A stretch of DNA of 64,000 bases, from positions 248,001-312,000 of the forward strand of contig CAJNDS010002349.1 in the NCBI GenBank assembly GCA_905221605.1, written 5' to 3'. A model generated the notes under the pieces. It had not been told where the DNA came from. It did no database searches and saw only the letters and a list, made by a program, of their open reading frames with translations. Position numbers and translations under genes: made by a program. Shown here piece by piece: positions 32,900 to 44,072 of the stretch. Numbering within the stretch: the stretch's first letter is position 1; every line of letters begins with the position of its first letter. This stretch comes from Symbiodinium natans. Its lineage: Eukaryota; Sar; Dinophyceae; Suessiales; Symbiodiniaceae.

Positions 32900-34030
32900 G
32901 ACTTGAAGTTCGAGATTGCTTTCACCTCTGACGTTGGCTGGGCGCAGGCCCAACCGACCCAGCGCCACCTGCGACTGGCTACGGGGGAGCTCCGACTTGA
33001 AGTTCGAGATTGCTTTCACCTCTGATGTTGCCAGCGCCAGCTGCGACTGGCTACGGGGGAGCTCCTACTTGAAGTTCGAGATTGCTTTCACCTCTGATGT
33101 TGGCTGGGTGCAGGCCAACCGATCCAGCGCCGCCTGCGATTGGCTACGGGGGGAGCTCCGACTTGAAGTTCGAGATTGCTTTCGCCTCTGATGTTGGCTG
33201 GGCGCAGGCCCAACCGACCCAGTGCCACCTGCGACTGGGTACGGGGGGTTCGAGACTGCGTTCACCTCTGATGTTGCCAGCACCAGCTGCGACTGGCTAC
33301 GGGGGAGCTCCGACTTGAAGTTCGAGATTGCTTTCACCTCTGATGTTGCCAGCGCCAGCTGCGACTGGCTACGGGGGAGCTCCTACTTGAAGTTCGAGAT
33401 TGCTTTCACCTCTGATGTTGGCTGGGTGCAGGCCAACCGATCCAGCGCCGCCTGCGATTGGCTACGGGGGGAGCTCCGACTTGAAGTTCGAGATTGCTTT
33501 CGCCTCTGATGTTGGCTGGGCGCAGGCCCAACCGACCCAGTGCCACCTGCGACTGGGTACGGGGGGTTCGAGACTGCGTTCACCTCTGATGTTGCCAGCA
33601 CCAGCTGCGACTGGCTACGGGGGAGCTCCTACTTGAAGTTCGAGATTGCTTTCACCTCTGATGTTGGCTGGGTGCCACCTGCGATTGGCTACGGGGGTTC
33701 GAGACTGCGTTCACCTCTGATGTTGCCAGCGCCAGCTGCGACTGGCTACGGGGGAGCTCCTGCTGGAAGTTCGAGATTGCTTTCCCTCTGATGTTGGCTG
33801 GGTGCAAGTTCGAGATTGTTCTTACCTCTGGCGTTGGCTGGGTGCAGGCCCAACCGACCCACCTGCGACTGGGTACGGGGGAGCTCCGACTTGAAGTTCG
33901 AGATTGCTTTCGCCTCTGATCTTGGCTGGGCGCAGGCCCAACCGACCCAGTGCCACCTGCGATTGGCTACGGGGGAGCTCCGACTTGAAGTTCGAGATTG
34001 CTTTCACCTCTTCTGATGTTGGCTGGGTGC
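32900..34030 (+). repeat. Minisatellite with a 318-bp higher-order repeat
   Basis: Basic units of about 60-100 bp contain CTTGAAGTTCGAGATTGCTT, CACCTCTGATGTTG and GCGACTGGCTACGGGGG. The segment from about 33,000 to 33,317 is followed by a practically identical copy offset by exactly 318 bp (33,318-33,635), seen in the spacing of equivalent start points (33082/33400 and 33222/33540). Further single units continue to 34,030. Confidence 0.95.
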
Positions 34031-34034
34031 GCAA

Positions 34035-34675
34035 CAGTCGCCAGGCTTCTGACGGTAGCCACGCGGCCACGTCAAGCAGACGCTCACACGAGTAGCCGCG
34101 CCGACTGACACTCTGTCTTCGCGGAAGAAGAAGCGTTTTCGGAAGTTGTGGGGCGCCGTTTTCGGGGCGCGTGCCGGAAGCTTTTCAGGCATGAGCTTGT
34201 CGTGACATTCGTTAGCTGTGCCCGACATCTGTGATCGCTGGGACAGCTGCTTCCTAACAGTTGGCAGCTGTGGTCCGGAACGACCGCGTTTGTTTTCGAC
34301 GCTCTAAATTCTCTGAAAAGACGAAAGAGACTGAGGACCCAAAGAATAAGTTCCCGAATGACCGCGCCTGTTTTGGAGGCCCCTCAAGCCCTCAAAGCCT
34401 ATGCAAGGACTCGAGAGCCTGAAAGGTCCAAATGTTTCGTTCTGGAGTGACCGCGTTTTGAAGGCCCCCGAAGCTCTGGAAAGACTCGAGAGACTGAAGA
34501 TCGTTGCGCAGAATAAGTGCCCGAATGACCGCGCCTAATTCGGGGGGAGCTGTCAGAGCACTTCGGTAGAGGCAAGGGGGGGAGGTGGGGGTCGTCGCCA
34601 GAGGCAGGTATAGTCTTGAACAGTCTGCGTACAGGCATCCACAACGAGCCGACCCCGCCACGCATTGTGGGCGGG
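34035..34675. other. No supported gene; GACCGCG repeats
   Basis: Three short blocks share CGAATGACCGCGCCTRWTTY and a GCTCTGGAAAGACTCGAGAG-like stretch (34290-34550). No credible coding frame. Confidence 0.5.
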
Positions 34676-34682
34676 AGGGAGG

Positions 34683-34915
34683 GTTTAGGGTTTAGGGGGT
34701 AGGGTTTAGGGTTTAGGGTTTAGGGTTTAGGGTTTAGGGTTTAGGGTTTAGGGTTTAGGGTTTAGGGTTTAGGGTTTAGGGTTTAGGGTTTAGGGTTTAG
34801 GGTTTAGGGTTTAGGGTTTAGGGGTTAGGGTTTAGGGGGTAGGGTTTAGGGTAGGGTGTAGGGTTTAGGGTTTAGGGTTTCAGGGTTTAGGGTCTACAGG
34901 GTTCAGGGTTGAGGG
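34683..34915 (+). repeat. Interstitial telomeric array (TTTAGGG)n
   Basis: A core of about 20 or more perfect TTTAGGG units, with G-rich variants at both edges (TTTAGGGGGTAGGG, GTTCAGGG). This is the plant-type telomere repeat also used by dinoflagellates. It sits inside the window with non-telomeric sequence on both sides, so it is an internal array. Confidence 0.97.
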
Positions 34916-34924
34916 TTTAAGTCT

Positions 34925-35575
34925 TAGGGCTGATTCGGAAACTTGCAAATGGCTGCTTCGGCAACCGGGCAAAGCAGTTTCTGACACGGGCTGGCCACCT
35001 GCACGCGACTGCCCCCACCGCGTTTCTGAAAAGCAGTTTCTGACATGGGCTGGCCGCCTGCACGCACTCCCCCCCACCGCCCCACCCCCGCACCCCCCCC
35101 CCCCACCCCCACCCCAGCGCGTTTCTGAAAAGCAGGTTCTGACATGGGCTGGCCACCTGCACGCGACTGCCCCCCGCCCCACCCCCCACCCCCCACCGCG
35201 TTTCTGAAAAGCAGTTTCTGTGGCCACTTGCACGTGACTGCTCCCCCACCCCCCCTACCGCGTTTCTGATCCGCAGTTTCTGACTCGCAGTTTCTGATTC
35301 GCGTGGGTTTCTGACGCGCAGTTTCTGACTCGCAGTTTCTCATTCGCGTGGGTTTCTGATGCGCAGGTTTCTGACGCGCAGTTTCTGATTCGCGCTGGTT
35401 TCTGATGCGCAGTTTCTGATTCGCGCTGGTTTCTGACGCGCAGTTTCTGATTCGCGCTGGTTTCTGATGCGCAGTTGCTGATGCGCGCCAGTTTCTGATG
35501 CGGAGTTTCTGATGCGTGGCCGGTTTCTGATGCGCAGTTTCTGATTCGCGGGCCGGTTTCTGATTTTCTTGTTGT
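34925..35575 (+). repeat. GTTTCTGA-based tandem repeats next to the telomeric array
   Basis: First, four units of 60-100 bp with GCGTTTCTGAAAAGCAG and TGGGCTGGCC(A/G)CCTGCACG, separated by C-rich runs (34975-35250). Then 17- and 34-bp units of TTTCTGATTCGCGCTGG / TTTCTGATGCGCAG (35255-35570). Both parts share the GTTTCTGA word. Confidence 0.92.
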
Positions 35576-35599
35576 TCCTGTCCTGAAACCCTGCCTTGG

Positions 35600-37400
35600 A
35601 CCAGCGTGGGCTCTCTCTCTCTCTCTCTTCCCTCCTTCCTTCCTTCTTTCCTTCCTTGCTTCCTCCTTCCTTCCTTCCTTCCAGCGCCCAGGCCCCCCTC
35701 CCCCAGGTGAAGGGGGCCGCCTGAAGGCGACTCTCTCTTCTTCTTCTTCCTCTTCTTCTTCTTCTGCAGGGCATGGGGGGCCCAGGGGACCCCTCGCGCC
35801 TAGGCGCGCCCATCGCACGTCCATCGTGAAACGGTAAAGAAAGTCGGGGAAACATACATAACATCGTACAAAGGCTACAGGAGAGGATTCCCCCCCCATA
35901 GTAGTTGTTTCACCCGTGCCAACTAACCTCACAGTGATGTTTCCCTCTTTAGCAGCCTGGGGAAAAACATGCAGGTCCCTATCTCATGTGGCCCCGCCCC
36001 GAATTATGCCCCAGCTGCATAGTTTAGATTCCCCTTCCAGAGATCGATGGAAAGTGCTCACGGAGTTTGCCTGGAGTTACATATCAGTTCCCCTCCCCTC
36101 ACCCATGCAAAGCTGGACACCAGCAAAGTATCTCTCTCTCTCTCTCTCTCCCACACGCGTGGCCCCCCCCCCGAAGAGGAGAGCCGCCCCAAGGGGCGCG
36201 CAGAGTCCACGGTCTGTTGGTGAAATTTGTAGACACGTCCCCCCCGGCGCCAACAGGATTAGTCCAAGTATCTTCTTCTTCTTCTTCTTCTTCTTCTTCT
36301 TCTTCTTCTTCTTCTTCTTCTTCTTCTTCTTCTGCAGGGCTTGGGGGAGAACCCCCGCGCACCAGGCGCGCCCGGAGGTGAGTCAGGTCTGGGTGAAGTG
36401 TGACGATGGGCTCCTGCAGTTGGGCCTTGCTGTGCTGTTCGGTTCCCCGGGCTCATTAGCCCGTGGGCGGCCCCCACGGTCCCATCGGTCCAAGTATCTC
36501 TCTCTCTCTCTCTCTCCCTCCCTCCTGCACGCATAGACACCCCCGAAGGGAAGGCTGCCCCAAGGGGCGCGCGACGTCCAAGGGTCAGTCTGAACTCTCT
36601 CTCTCTCTCTCTCTCTTTCTCTGTGTCTTTGTCTCTTCGTTAGTGCCAATGCCACATGCGATCTGGCACATGATTTTTTGTGCCCTGCACGTGTTACATG
36701 GCCCACCTTGAGGGTGGCAGAGGTCGTGTCCCTCTCTTTTTTCGCTAGCCTGAGCCCAGAGCCAAAAACTTCAAAGACATCTACACAAGTGACGGGATTT
36801 CATGTCGTGTGTGAAGCACAAAGGGAGCGCTCTTTCTTGGCTCCGCTGAGCGTGGAGCAGAGACGGCCCGCGCAGCAGGCGGTTCCAAGTACTTCACAAC
36901 ATCGTAGCCTCTGGATGGCCCCATGTCGAGCCATAGCAGCTGCAAGTTATGAGAAAACTTGAAGGAACTCTGCTGCGTCTCCGAGCATTTTCATACATCT
37001 ATGGCATTATAAGCCAACGAAACACATTGCCCAAGCTCGTTGCAAGCACCGAAAGACCCTCAATCTGCCACTGGCATCAAGTGTAAACTTGGTAGACGCA
37101 CACACACACACACACATTTACTTGTTCTCTTCTTTTTCTCAGTCTTCTTCTTCTGCTGGGCATGAGGAGACCCTGGGTTCCCCCCGCGCACCAAGGGGCG
37201 CCCGAGTGCGAGATCCAGGTGAAAACATGTTTGGGGATTGCCGTGTTGGTTTTCCCCGTCGGACGTAACACTAACGATTTCCTGCTTCCCCAGGGTTTAC
37301 TTGGTGGGTTAGCAGGGCGGCCAAGCTTTGGGGTTTTTTCTCTGTCTCTCTCTCTTTCTCTCTTTCTCTTTCTCTCTCAGTCTCTCTCTGGGTCTCTTTC
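35600..37400 (+). repeat. SSR-linked dispersed modules (CT and TTC tracts with a GC-rich body)
   Basis: Three copies of a module follow CT/TTC microsatellites: TGCAGGGCATGGGGGGCC at 35764, TGCAGGGCTTGGGGGAG at 36333 and TGCTGGGCATGAGGAG at 37153. Each runs on to a GCGCNCCAGGCGCGCCC-like segment. A second motif, GCCCCAAGGGGCGCGC, occurs near 36186 and 36557, again beside CT tracts. Microsatellites: CT at 35610, TTC at 36272-36333, CT at 36495 and 36597, CA at 37098, CT at 37340. Confidence 0.8.
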
Positions 37401-38677
37401 TTGGGCAGACACAATGCAGTTGCCGACTGCGTAGGGCGATCCAGGTCGAACTACGAGCTGCTTCTCAGCAAGCCGAGGGTCGCATCTCCAGAAGTGCCAA
37501 GGGGGTGCCTCCACGCCATCCCGACTCATCCCGACCCCGGCTCTTTCCGCTTCCCCATCGGTGGCAAGGTGGCGAGGAGGCGACGGCAAGTGTGACTCCA
37601 GTCCGGTGCATGTGAGCCGGACACAAACTGGAGTGGGTCCAGCCCGGACCAACGAACACCACTGGTCGGGCTCTCTCTCAATACTACGACCATAGAAGAT
37701 CATACTGTAGTTGACTAACTTACTATATAAGCAGCAGCTAGGGATGGATTTAGGATTACGCAGGGATTAGTTGGCATATCGCGATGTAAGGCAGGCTCAC
37801 CCCACGCGCATCTTTAAGGCGACATGTTGGGCCGGAGGGATCCTTCTGTTTGACACCCCCTGAGCTTTGCAGGCTTCCAGATCGCCCAAATCGGAGCTTT
37901 TGGTTCAGACAGGTCTTAGTTCTGCTCCTCGGCCTCCTCGGCCACCTCTGCGGCCTACTGCTTTTCTCGCTCCTCCCGCCCGGGCCTCACCTTTCGCTGG
38001 TTCGTTGGCAGAAGACCACCTGATCTCAAAAGCATGCGTGCGACAGATTGTGGCTTGCGAGAAGAACTCACGCTCAAAACCGGCACATTAACAGAGTCTG
38101 CTACGACGGAGCAAGAGATTGCCGTTAGCACCTCCCTCAAACGTAAGCCGAGCAGAGCCACCCTCTGCCACACGAAGTTTTGTGTCTTGTTGTTGTTTTG
38201 GTGGGGGGAGGGGGGTGGGGGCAGCTCAACACACACTTGGTGCATCTTGGTGCTATGCCTTTTAAATCAACACCGCAGATTGGAGTCCGTAAGTGGTTTG
38301 CATGCGAAATGGCGTGCGTTTCTAGGTCTGCAGACCTTTGGGCAACTGCAAGCAAGGTGTGGGAGAGGCGTGGGCGTATGCCAAAACGGACGCATCACAA
38401 GAGAATACAGACAGCAGCTAAAATCGTTTGCGAATACAGGTGGCAGCTGGCACTTTTGCGACACCTCTGAGCTGGTAACAGTACGGCCACCCCTGTAACT
38501 GCGCGCCTGCACCTGCGAGTTAGTGGTGGAGCAACGACATCATGAGCAATCTGTACAAGCTCATGCTTTGCAGTACATCCTACAGTTTCAGAAGGTGAAG
38601 AAGAAGAATATCGAAAAGGTGTGCCTTCCGCCATTCTCAGCCAATTTTTTTGGCAGTATATTTTGCTGTCGGCACTC
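37400..38677. other. No firmly supported gene
   Basis: Short plus frames near 37870-38150 (for example REELTLKTGTLTESATTEQE) look mildly protein-like, but no domain or splice pair supports them. A G-rich run lies at 38199-38222. Confidence 0.4.
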
Positions 38678-40228
38678 TTAAGCCGCCACTTGACCATGAT
38701 CAAGCACCGCCCAGCTGCAGACTGGCTCCAAGGCCAAGGTGGGATGCTGCACCACAGCCACGATACCGCTGTTGAAGCTCATCCTGAAGTTCTTCTTCGT
38801 TTGGAAGTCTTTGTAAAGCACTGGGGCCTGCGAGAGACTGGTGGGGAAGTGCGTCCATTTCACTGCGCAGCCCGCTGTTGGACTCGGGCCCCTGAAACCA
38901 CCCCTCCAGCTCTTGGCTTCGTCAGTATTCGCATTCAACTTGCCCATGTCATCTAGACCGTGCCCTTTAGCAGCTAAGCCCTGTTCGTAATTTGTGCGCC
39001 ACGCGCCGATGCTCCGATTTGGGCGGCCGCCTTCGAGATACGGGAACAGTATCTGCAGCCAACCCGTTGCGAAGCCATTCCACGAGCCGCTTGCGCCATA
39101 CATGTTGCAAACGCTGTTCCAGAACACCAGGTCCGGCTGCCCTTTGGTAGCACTGCAGAATTGGTCGAGCAGTGGCAAGAGCTCATCGAGCCACGCCTCG
39201 AGCCCCGCAAATCGCTTTAGCAAAACCTCGGCCTTGCCACGAACTGAGAGCCAATCCTCCTCAGTGCCTGCCAACTCAATCCAAGGAATCCCGCACCCAC
39301 AACACATGACGTACTCAAAGTAGCTCTGGACCGAATCCATGATGGCGATCTCAGAGCAAATCTTCGTGACTGAGTCGGTGGTGGAAAAATCGCTCCTCAT
39401 GGTTGCTAAGAACTTCTCGCCGATGAAACTGCCGATCTGCTCCGTGAACTCGGGGAACACCGTGGTCCAGTCGTTCCTGGCCGAGCCCTTCACGAAGTCT
39501 GGACGTAACACCGCAAGTTGCTGCTTTCCCTCGAACTGAATCTCGAAAGATTTCCTGTGCGTCTCCGGGTCCTGTCTAACATGCGCCGCTAAGCCTTGCA
39601 CAATGGTGAGCCAGATCACATCTGGGCTCAGGCGTAAGGGATAATGTTCATAGAACGCCATCCGCACAGCAGCTGCAAGCATGTTGTGCTGTGTAAAGTC
39701 ACTCTGCACAACATTCAACCTGTGTGGTGCTGCAACTCCCTCGGGCCCATAACTGAAGAAGTGGACTGGTCCGCACGCCTCAATGCCGCACGTGGGGAGG
39801 CCGCTGCTGCCTTCCTTCCCTCCTTCCCTAAGCTCCCTGGACTTGTGTGGTCTTTTGTCCAAGCGCGCCTTCCCATCATTCCCATCCTCTTCTTTTCGCA
39901 GGACCTTCATCCACTCGGAACGGAGGCTCCCAGAAGGTGCCCCAAAGCCTGAGTCGCCGCAGTCACCTGTGTCGCCCGAATCCTGTGCCTTCTCTGGCAA
40001 CCGGCGGCCTACAGTCACATCAGTACGGACAGTGAAGCGTACAGCGACCCCTTGTTCTGGACTCGTCTCTATCGCGTGCAGACCCGTCGCAGGCACCGGG
40101 TCTGACATTGGCACGGGCACTACCACTTCTGCGGAGGAGTGGTCCTTCGGTTTCTGACCAGCGCCATGGCACAGAGTTGTCAACAGGGTGAGCATCCTTT
40201 CCGAGTGCACACTACAACCACATGGCAC
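38678..40228 (-). CDS. DUF4419 domain protein, apparently intronless
   Basis: An uninterrupted frame of 516 codons. Residues 1-140 are polar and unrecognised. From about residue 150 it matches the DUF4419 pattern: LSPDVIWLTIVQGLAAHV, then the FSTTDSVTKICSEIAIMDS region, then the family hallmark CGIPWIELAGTEEDW followed by LSVRGKAEVL, a LLDQFCSATKG segment, an FW pair, GWLQILFPY, and a C-terminal part ending near FNSGIVAVVQHP and CSWAVLD. Its length is normal for the family. The function of DUF4419 proteins is not established. The start is the first ATG of the frame, but an ATG at residue 12 or 41 would serve as well. The lack of introns contrasts with the neighbouring genes and could mean descent from a reinserted cDNA. 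Confidence 0.9.
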   Translation of the reverse strand: MPCGCSVHSERMLTLLTTLCHGAGQKPKDHSSAEVVVPVPMSDPVPATGLHAIETSPEQGVAVRFTVRTDVTVGRRLPEKAQDSGDTGDCGDSGFGAPSGSLRSEWMKVLRKEEDGNDGKARLDKRPHKSRELREGGKEGSSGLPTCGIEACGPVHFFSYGPEGVAAPHRLNVVQSDFTQHNMLAAAVRMAFYEHYPLRLSPDVIWLTIVQGLAAHVRQDPETHRKSFEIQFEGKQQLAVLRPDFVKGSARNDWTTVFPEFTEQIGSFIGEKFLATMRSDFSTTDSVTKICSEIAIMDSVQSYFEYVMCCGCGIPWIELAGTEEDWLSVRGKAEVLLKRFAGLEAWLDELLPLLDQFCSATKGQPDLVFWNSVCNMYGASGSWNGFATGWLQILFPYLEGGRPNRSIGAWRTNYEQGLAAKGHGLDDMGKLNANTDEAKSWRGGFRGPSPTAGCAVKWTHFPTSLSQAPVLYKDFQTKKNFRMSFNSGIVAVVQHPTLALEPVCSWAVLDHGQVAA

Positions 40229-41360
40229 TTCTTGAAAAGCGACTACAGCGACGAAAGCGCATCTCAGTACACCAGTAAAGCAAGCACCTCCTGTATCACC
40301 CTCTCTGGACTGTTTCTTCTTGTATAATCGGATGAGGACTCTGTGACTGTGCTTTCTGGACCCTTCTCTATGGACCTCTCATGGACCCTTCAGCCCCCTG
40401 CGAGCCTGTACCGCACCCGTACCTCCATCGACCGGCCTCGGACGGGCCCTGCATATGGAACCCCCTCCATCTGACCCTGCTCTCAGCTTTTAACTGTTGG
40501 GAAAGCCGCAGCATGGAGCTACAAAATGAACAATTCAATTCCACATGAGGTCTCAGCAGATGGGGTTTCTTGTCTCCGCTCCTCTGTGCTCTAGGCCCCA
40601 TCTCTACTCTCCATTCCTGTTTATAAACAATGGTATAAAAACATACATCCTTCCCACTAGCAGGCAGAGACATGTCAAGCAGCCCAGGCACCAAATGCTG
40701 AGCTGTGAAGTTGGCACCGCCTTCTTTTTCATCGGAGAAGCAGAAGAAAGCAGGTACCGCAGGCCTCGTCTGGCTGTGCATTCCTTCGGCTATGTTCCGT
40801 CACTGCTACATGCTTGAGGACTTTGTGCTCAAACTCGGTTCAAATGTGAAGTCTGCTAGGCAGATGTCATGAGCGCTCCACCGACAAAGGTTCTACGAGT
40901 CTACGAGAGCCACAATGAGCCAGTTGTGAGTGGACAATCACCTTGCTCTGCAATCGCATCTTGTCCGCAAATCCCCAGCGCAAGAAAGCCATTTCGTTAA
41001 ACCACCTCCGCCGGGCCCCATCCCCGACACTGTGGATATATGCTCATGCTCTTGCTGATCCGCCCATCCTGACTGGTAACGGGTTGTGGTGGGAAAGTTG
41101 TCCCCTTTTTGCGACCTGTGTGAACTGTTCTGTGGACTCAGTGGAGCACCGGGGGGTGGCGCCGGTTTTTGCCTTGATTGCGCAGGGAGACGCGAAACAT
41201 CGCGGATCGCGCCAGGGCTAGCCCGGCTAGCCTTGTGATCGTTTACCGGTGCCGACCAACGTCTTAATGCATCAGTATCATTGCCTGCTCGTTCAAGCTG
41301 CATGATATCTGTCCAGTTCGTTCGTGTTGCAACTTGGGGTCTTACAAAATGGAAGAAAAG
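40229..41360. other. No supported gene
   Basis: Upstream flank of the DUF4419 gene. Frames at 40368-40781 and 40938-41303 on the minus strand lack domain features. No TATA-like element could be assigned; dinoflagellate promoters are poorly defined. Confidence 0.4.
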
Positions 41361-41363
41361 CCA

Positions 41364-41696
41364 CTAAGTCACCCTGAAACCATCTTGTGCCGATAGTAGA
41401 TGCGGTGGTATGCCCACAGCATGCAGCATTTCAGCTGCTAGATCCGCCATTGTAGTATGTACATACGTGAATTCCAGCATGACCAGCGCGCGATCGGTCG
41501 ACCCTGTGTGCTTGGAGTTGCTGCGTGACATCGTCGCCCCAGTCATGCAAGCATGCTCGTGGCTCGCAATTGCAGAGCAGCAAACCACGGCCACGACCAT
41601 CGGAAGACAAGCTTTGTAAATAGGGGAGTTGGTCGCGCTGTTGGGGACGAAAGCCGCCTGCCCTGCCAACCAAGATAAGTGTTTAGTACGGGCCAT
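41364..41696 (-). CDS. Possible small secreted protein or exon
   Basis: An ATG-started frame of 110 codons with a central hydrophobic stretch, MVVAVVCCSAIASHEHA (about residues 33-50), that could be a late signal peptide. It ends HLLSAQDGFRVT before a stop. It lies on the same strand as the confirmed genes, between DUF4419 and RING-H2. No homologue recognised; it may be a chance frame. Confidence 0.28.
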   Translation of the reverse strand: MARTKHLSWLAGQAAFVPNSATNSPIYKACLPMVVAVVCCSAIASHEHACMTGATMSRSNSKHTGSTDRALVMLEFTYVHTTMADLAAEMLHAVGIPPHLLSAQDGFRVT

Positions 41697-42061
41697 CAGA
41701 AAACAAAGGGCTAACTAGTACTAAAACGAAACAACGAGACGGAATGCAGAATTGCGATGAACTCCTCCCAGCTTTGCAGGGAATTCAGCCGCAGTCGGTC
41801 GCTGCCGAATGGGCACAATAACACTTTGAGGGCACCTTCTGAGAACTCTTTCGCTCCGCCCTCCATCCTCGGAGAGTGCACGCAGACTGCTGAAGACTTG
41901 CAGCCTGTCCCACCGACCTGAGCCCCGTACTGTCCCGGATAGAACCCAAAAAAAGGTTCCAAGGCCTTACGGAAAACTCGAAGACAGGCAACACACGCTC
42001 GAGTCTGAAGTGTCAAGATGGCAAAGCATGGCAAAGCTGGCAACAGACGGGGCATCGGGCA

Positions 42062-43611
42062 TCATTTGCCACACAGGGGGCACCAAGCACATCGCTTCAG
42101 CATCCATTCGGAGATGCAGTCCTCTCTCAGACCCCGCGTGCATAAACTGGCATAAACCCCCCAAGCGCTGTCGCAGGCAGCCTTGTGGAAGATGTGTGAG
42201 CACGGCAGGGCCGCAAGCGAATCAGTCCTCACAGGCATCTCAGCTGATAAAGAACTGGCTTCGAATTCAAAGCTTCGCGCTTATGCTGCATGTGCAACCT
42301 CCTCGTGTGACTGGACAGAACACAGCTAAAAGCCTCAGCTGAGCCTCTTGCCGACTCCTACCTCTCCTGACTCCATGTTCCATGTGCCTATTTCCCTGCC
42401 ACCACCTCCTCGTCAAGACATTGATGGTTGGATGCTATAACCACTTAGTCTTTCATCAAGAATGATTGGGTTTGTGTTAGTCCCGACCCTACAGGCGGTG
42501 CCGTGTTAGGACAAGTGATTCGGCCATTCTAGCGGATGGAGATGAGCCGCTCCAAGGGAAAAGTCCGCTTACAGCTTGCCTTCTCTATGCTCTCCGAGCC
42601 CCTGGGCCCGAATCTTCTCAGCACACTGTTTTCACTCACTCACTAGCTCCATATTTTGGCTTGGAAGTCACGTTAACTCACGCGCATGCTTCGGATATTG
42701 CCCTTCTGGGATATAGAAAGCTCCTTTTGGGCTAGTTGTTTTGGTCCCGCTGCTTCAGGGCGCTTGGCCTGAGCGCCCTGAGGGCGCATGAGGGCAGACA
42801 ACGCGCCTGAAGACCTCTAAAACCGTAGTAGTAGGGATTGCCACCCGAAGCCAGGTGGGGACGCCACAAATTCGCACAAGCCCAAGCTGGACCCTCTCCC
42901 CACACCCCTGTTGCTCAACGGTGTCGACGCGCACCGCCAACCACAGGCAGCACTCGAACTTCTGCCCTCCCGGTGCCGCATGTAATTAGCGTGTTCTGCA
43001 TCTGCACTATCGCTATCTTCACTGCATCTTCAAACCAGCGCCGACAGAAGAGGCATACCTGCACACAGATGAAAGAAAGGCGACGCATCATGAATCACAC
43101 GGGCAGTGCGTGAGGATGTCAGGCCAAGCGCTCTTGCTAATATCCATGCCATGTCGGTGCCAGTCGCTGCCAGTTGCCATGCCTTTGTGGGTCAGTTCTT
43201 CAACAGTTGTCGATGTCGCGTAAACAAACACTCCCTACCACGAGGAAGTGGACACCGAGTCTGCTTCTGCTGCTGCGGTGTCGTTCCGAAGTGTGCTTGT
43301 CAGCTTGTCAGCACGTGTCGCATCGCCCGCATCGCACAGGACCGGCTGCCGGCCATGGACTAGGCTTCGCTTGAAAATGTCCGCGGTGCAGATGGAGACT
43401 GTGGAATTGTGCATCGCTCACGCTTCCAAGGCGCGATAAGAAGGCAACCAATGCAGCTTTTCCAAGAGCCATTGCACTGCATGGCTGCTGCATGGTGCCT
43501 TGGGCCTTGGGTACATGCACTCTGGCCAGTCCTCTCGAAAGGATGCAGACATACAGCGCATGTCTCGCCCAGCAACTCCTCACAGGAAGGGATGGTCAGC
43601 GACTGAGCGTT
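42062..43611 (-). CDS. RING-H2 finger protein (E3 ubiquitin ligase type), partial model
   Basis: Three exons rebuild a RING-H2 finger. Exon a (43611 to about 43527) holds GETCAVCLHPFER with the first CxxC. Exon b (42243-42182) holds AEMPVRTDSLAALPC then SHIFHK. Exon c (42121-42062) holds DCISEWMLKRCAWCPLC and stops two residues later. Joined, they give C-x2-C, then C-x-H-x2-H-x2-C, then CPxC, the RING-H2 order. The b-c intron (42122-42181, 60 bp) starts GC, ends AG and keeps the frame exactly across HK|DC. The a-b intron is about 1.3 kb; two GC donors (after 43527 or after 43506) would both keep the frame. RING-H2 proteins bring E2 enzymes to substrates. Upstream exons were not resolved, though a minus frame at 43640-43760 is a candidate. 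Confidence 0.72.
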
Positions 43612-44072
43612 CTGCAGCTATCATCTGCAGAAGCCACACCTCTTTCATCACCAACGGCTGCAAGTGCTTGTGCAGACCTTGGGTTTGCCGGTCTTGGAGG
43701 GTCTTCCCAAAACCCCGGCGGAAAACAAACAATTGCATCTGAGCTTTCGGCTCGCCTCTTCGGCGGTCGGGCGGTCTAAGGCTTCATCCAGCTGCAACAG
43801 CCTCAGCAAAAAACTGCTCTAACAGGGGCTCCCCAAAAAACTGTGCCAATGAGGCCCTTGCATGTGAACTCTGTCTAGTGTCTAGATGCTCTTCCGTGTG
43901 CCCCGTGTTTTCTTCCTGTCCGTGTGCCCCGACATCTCGTAATCCTCCGGGGTGATGTCGCGGTCCAGCAGCTCCGAGACCTCGTTGCGGCCAAGCTCAG
44001 TCTTCAGGGGCAGTGTGACTCGTCAACACTAGCTGTGGGAGGACTTCTGTCGCGAGCTACGCAACTGATGAG

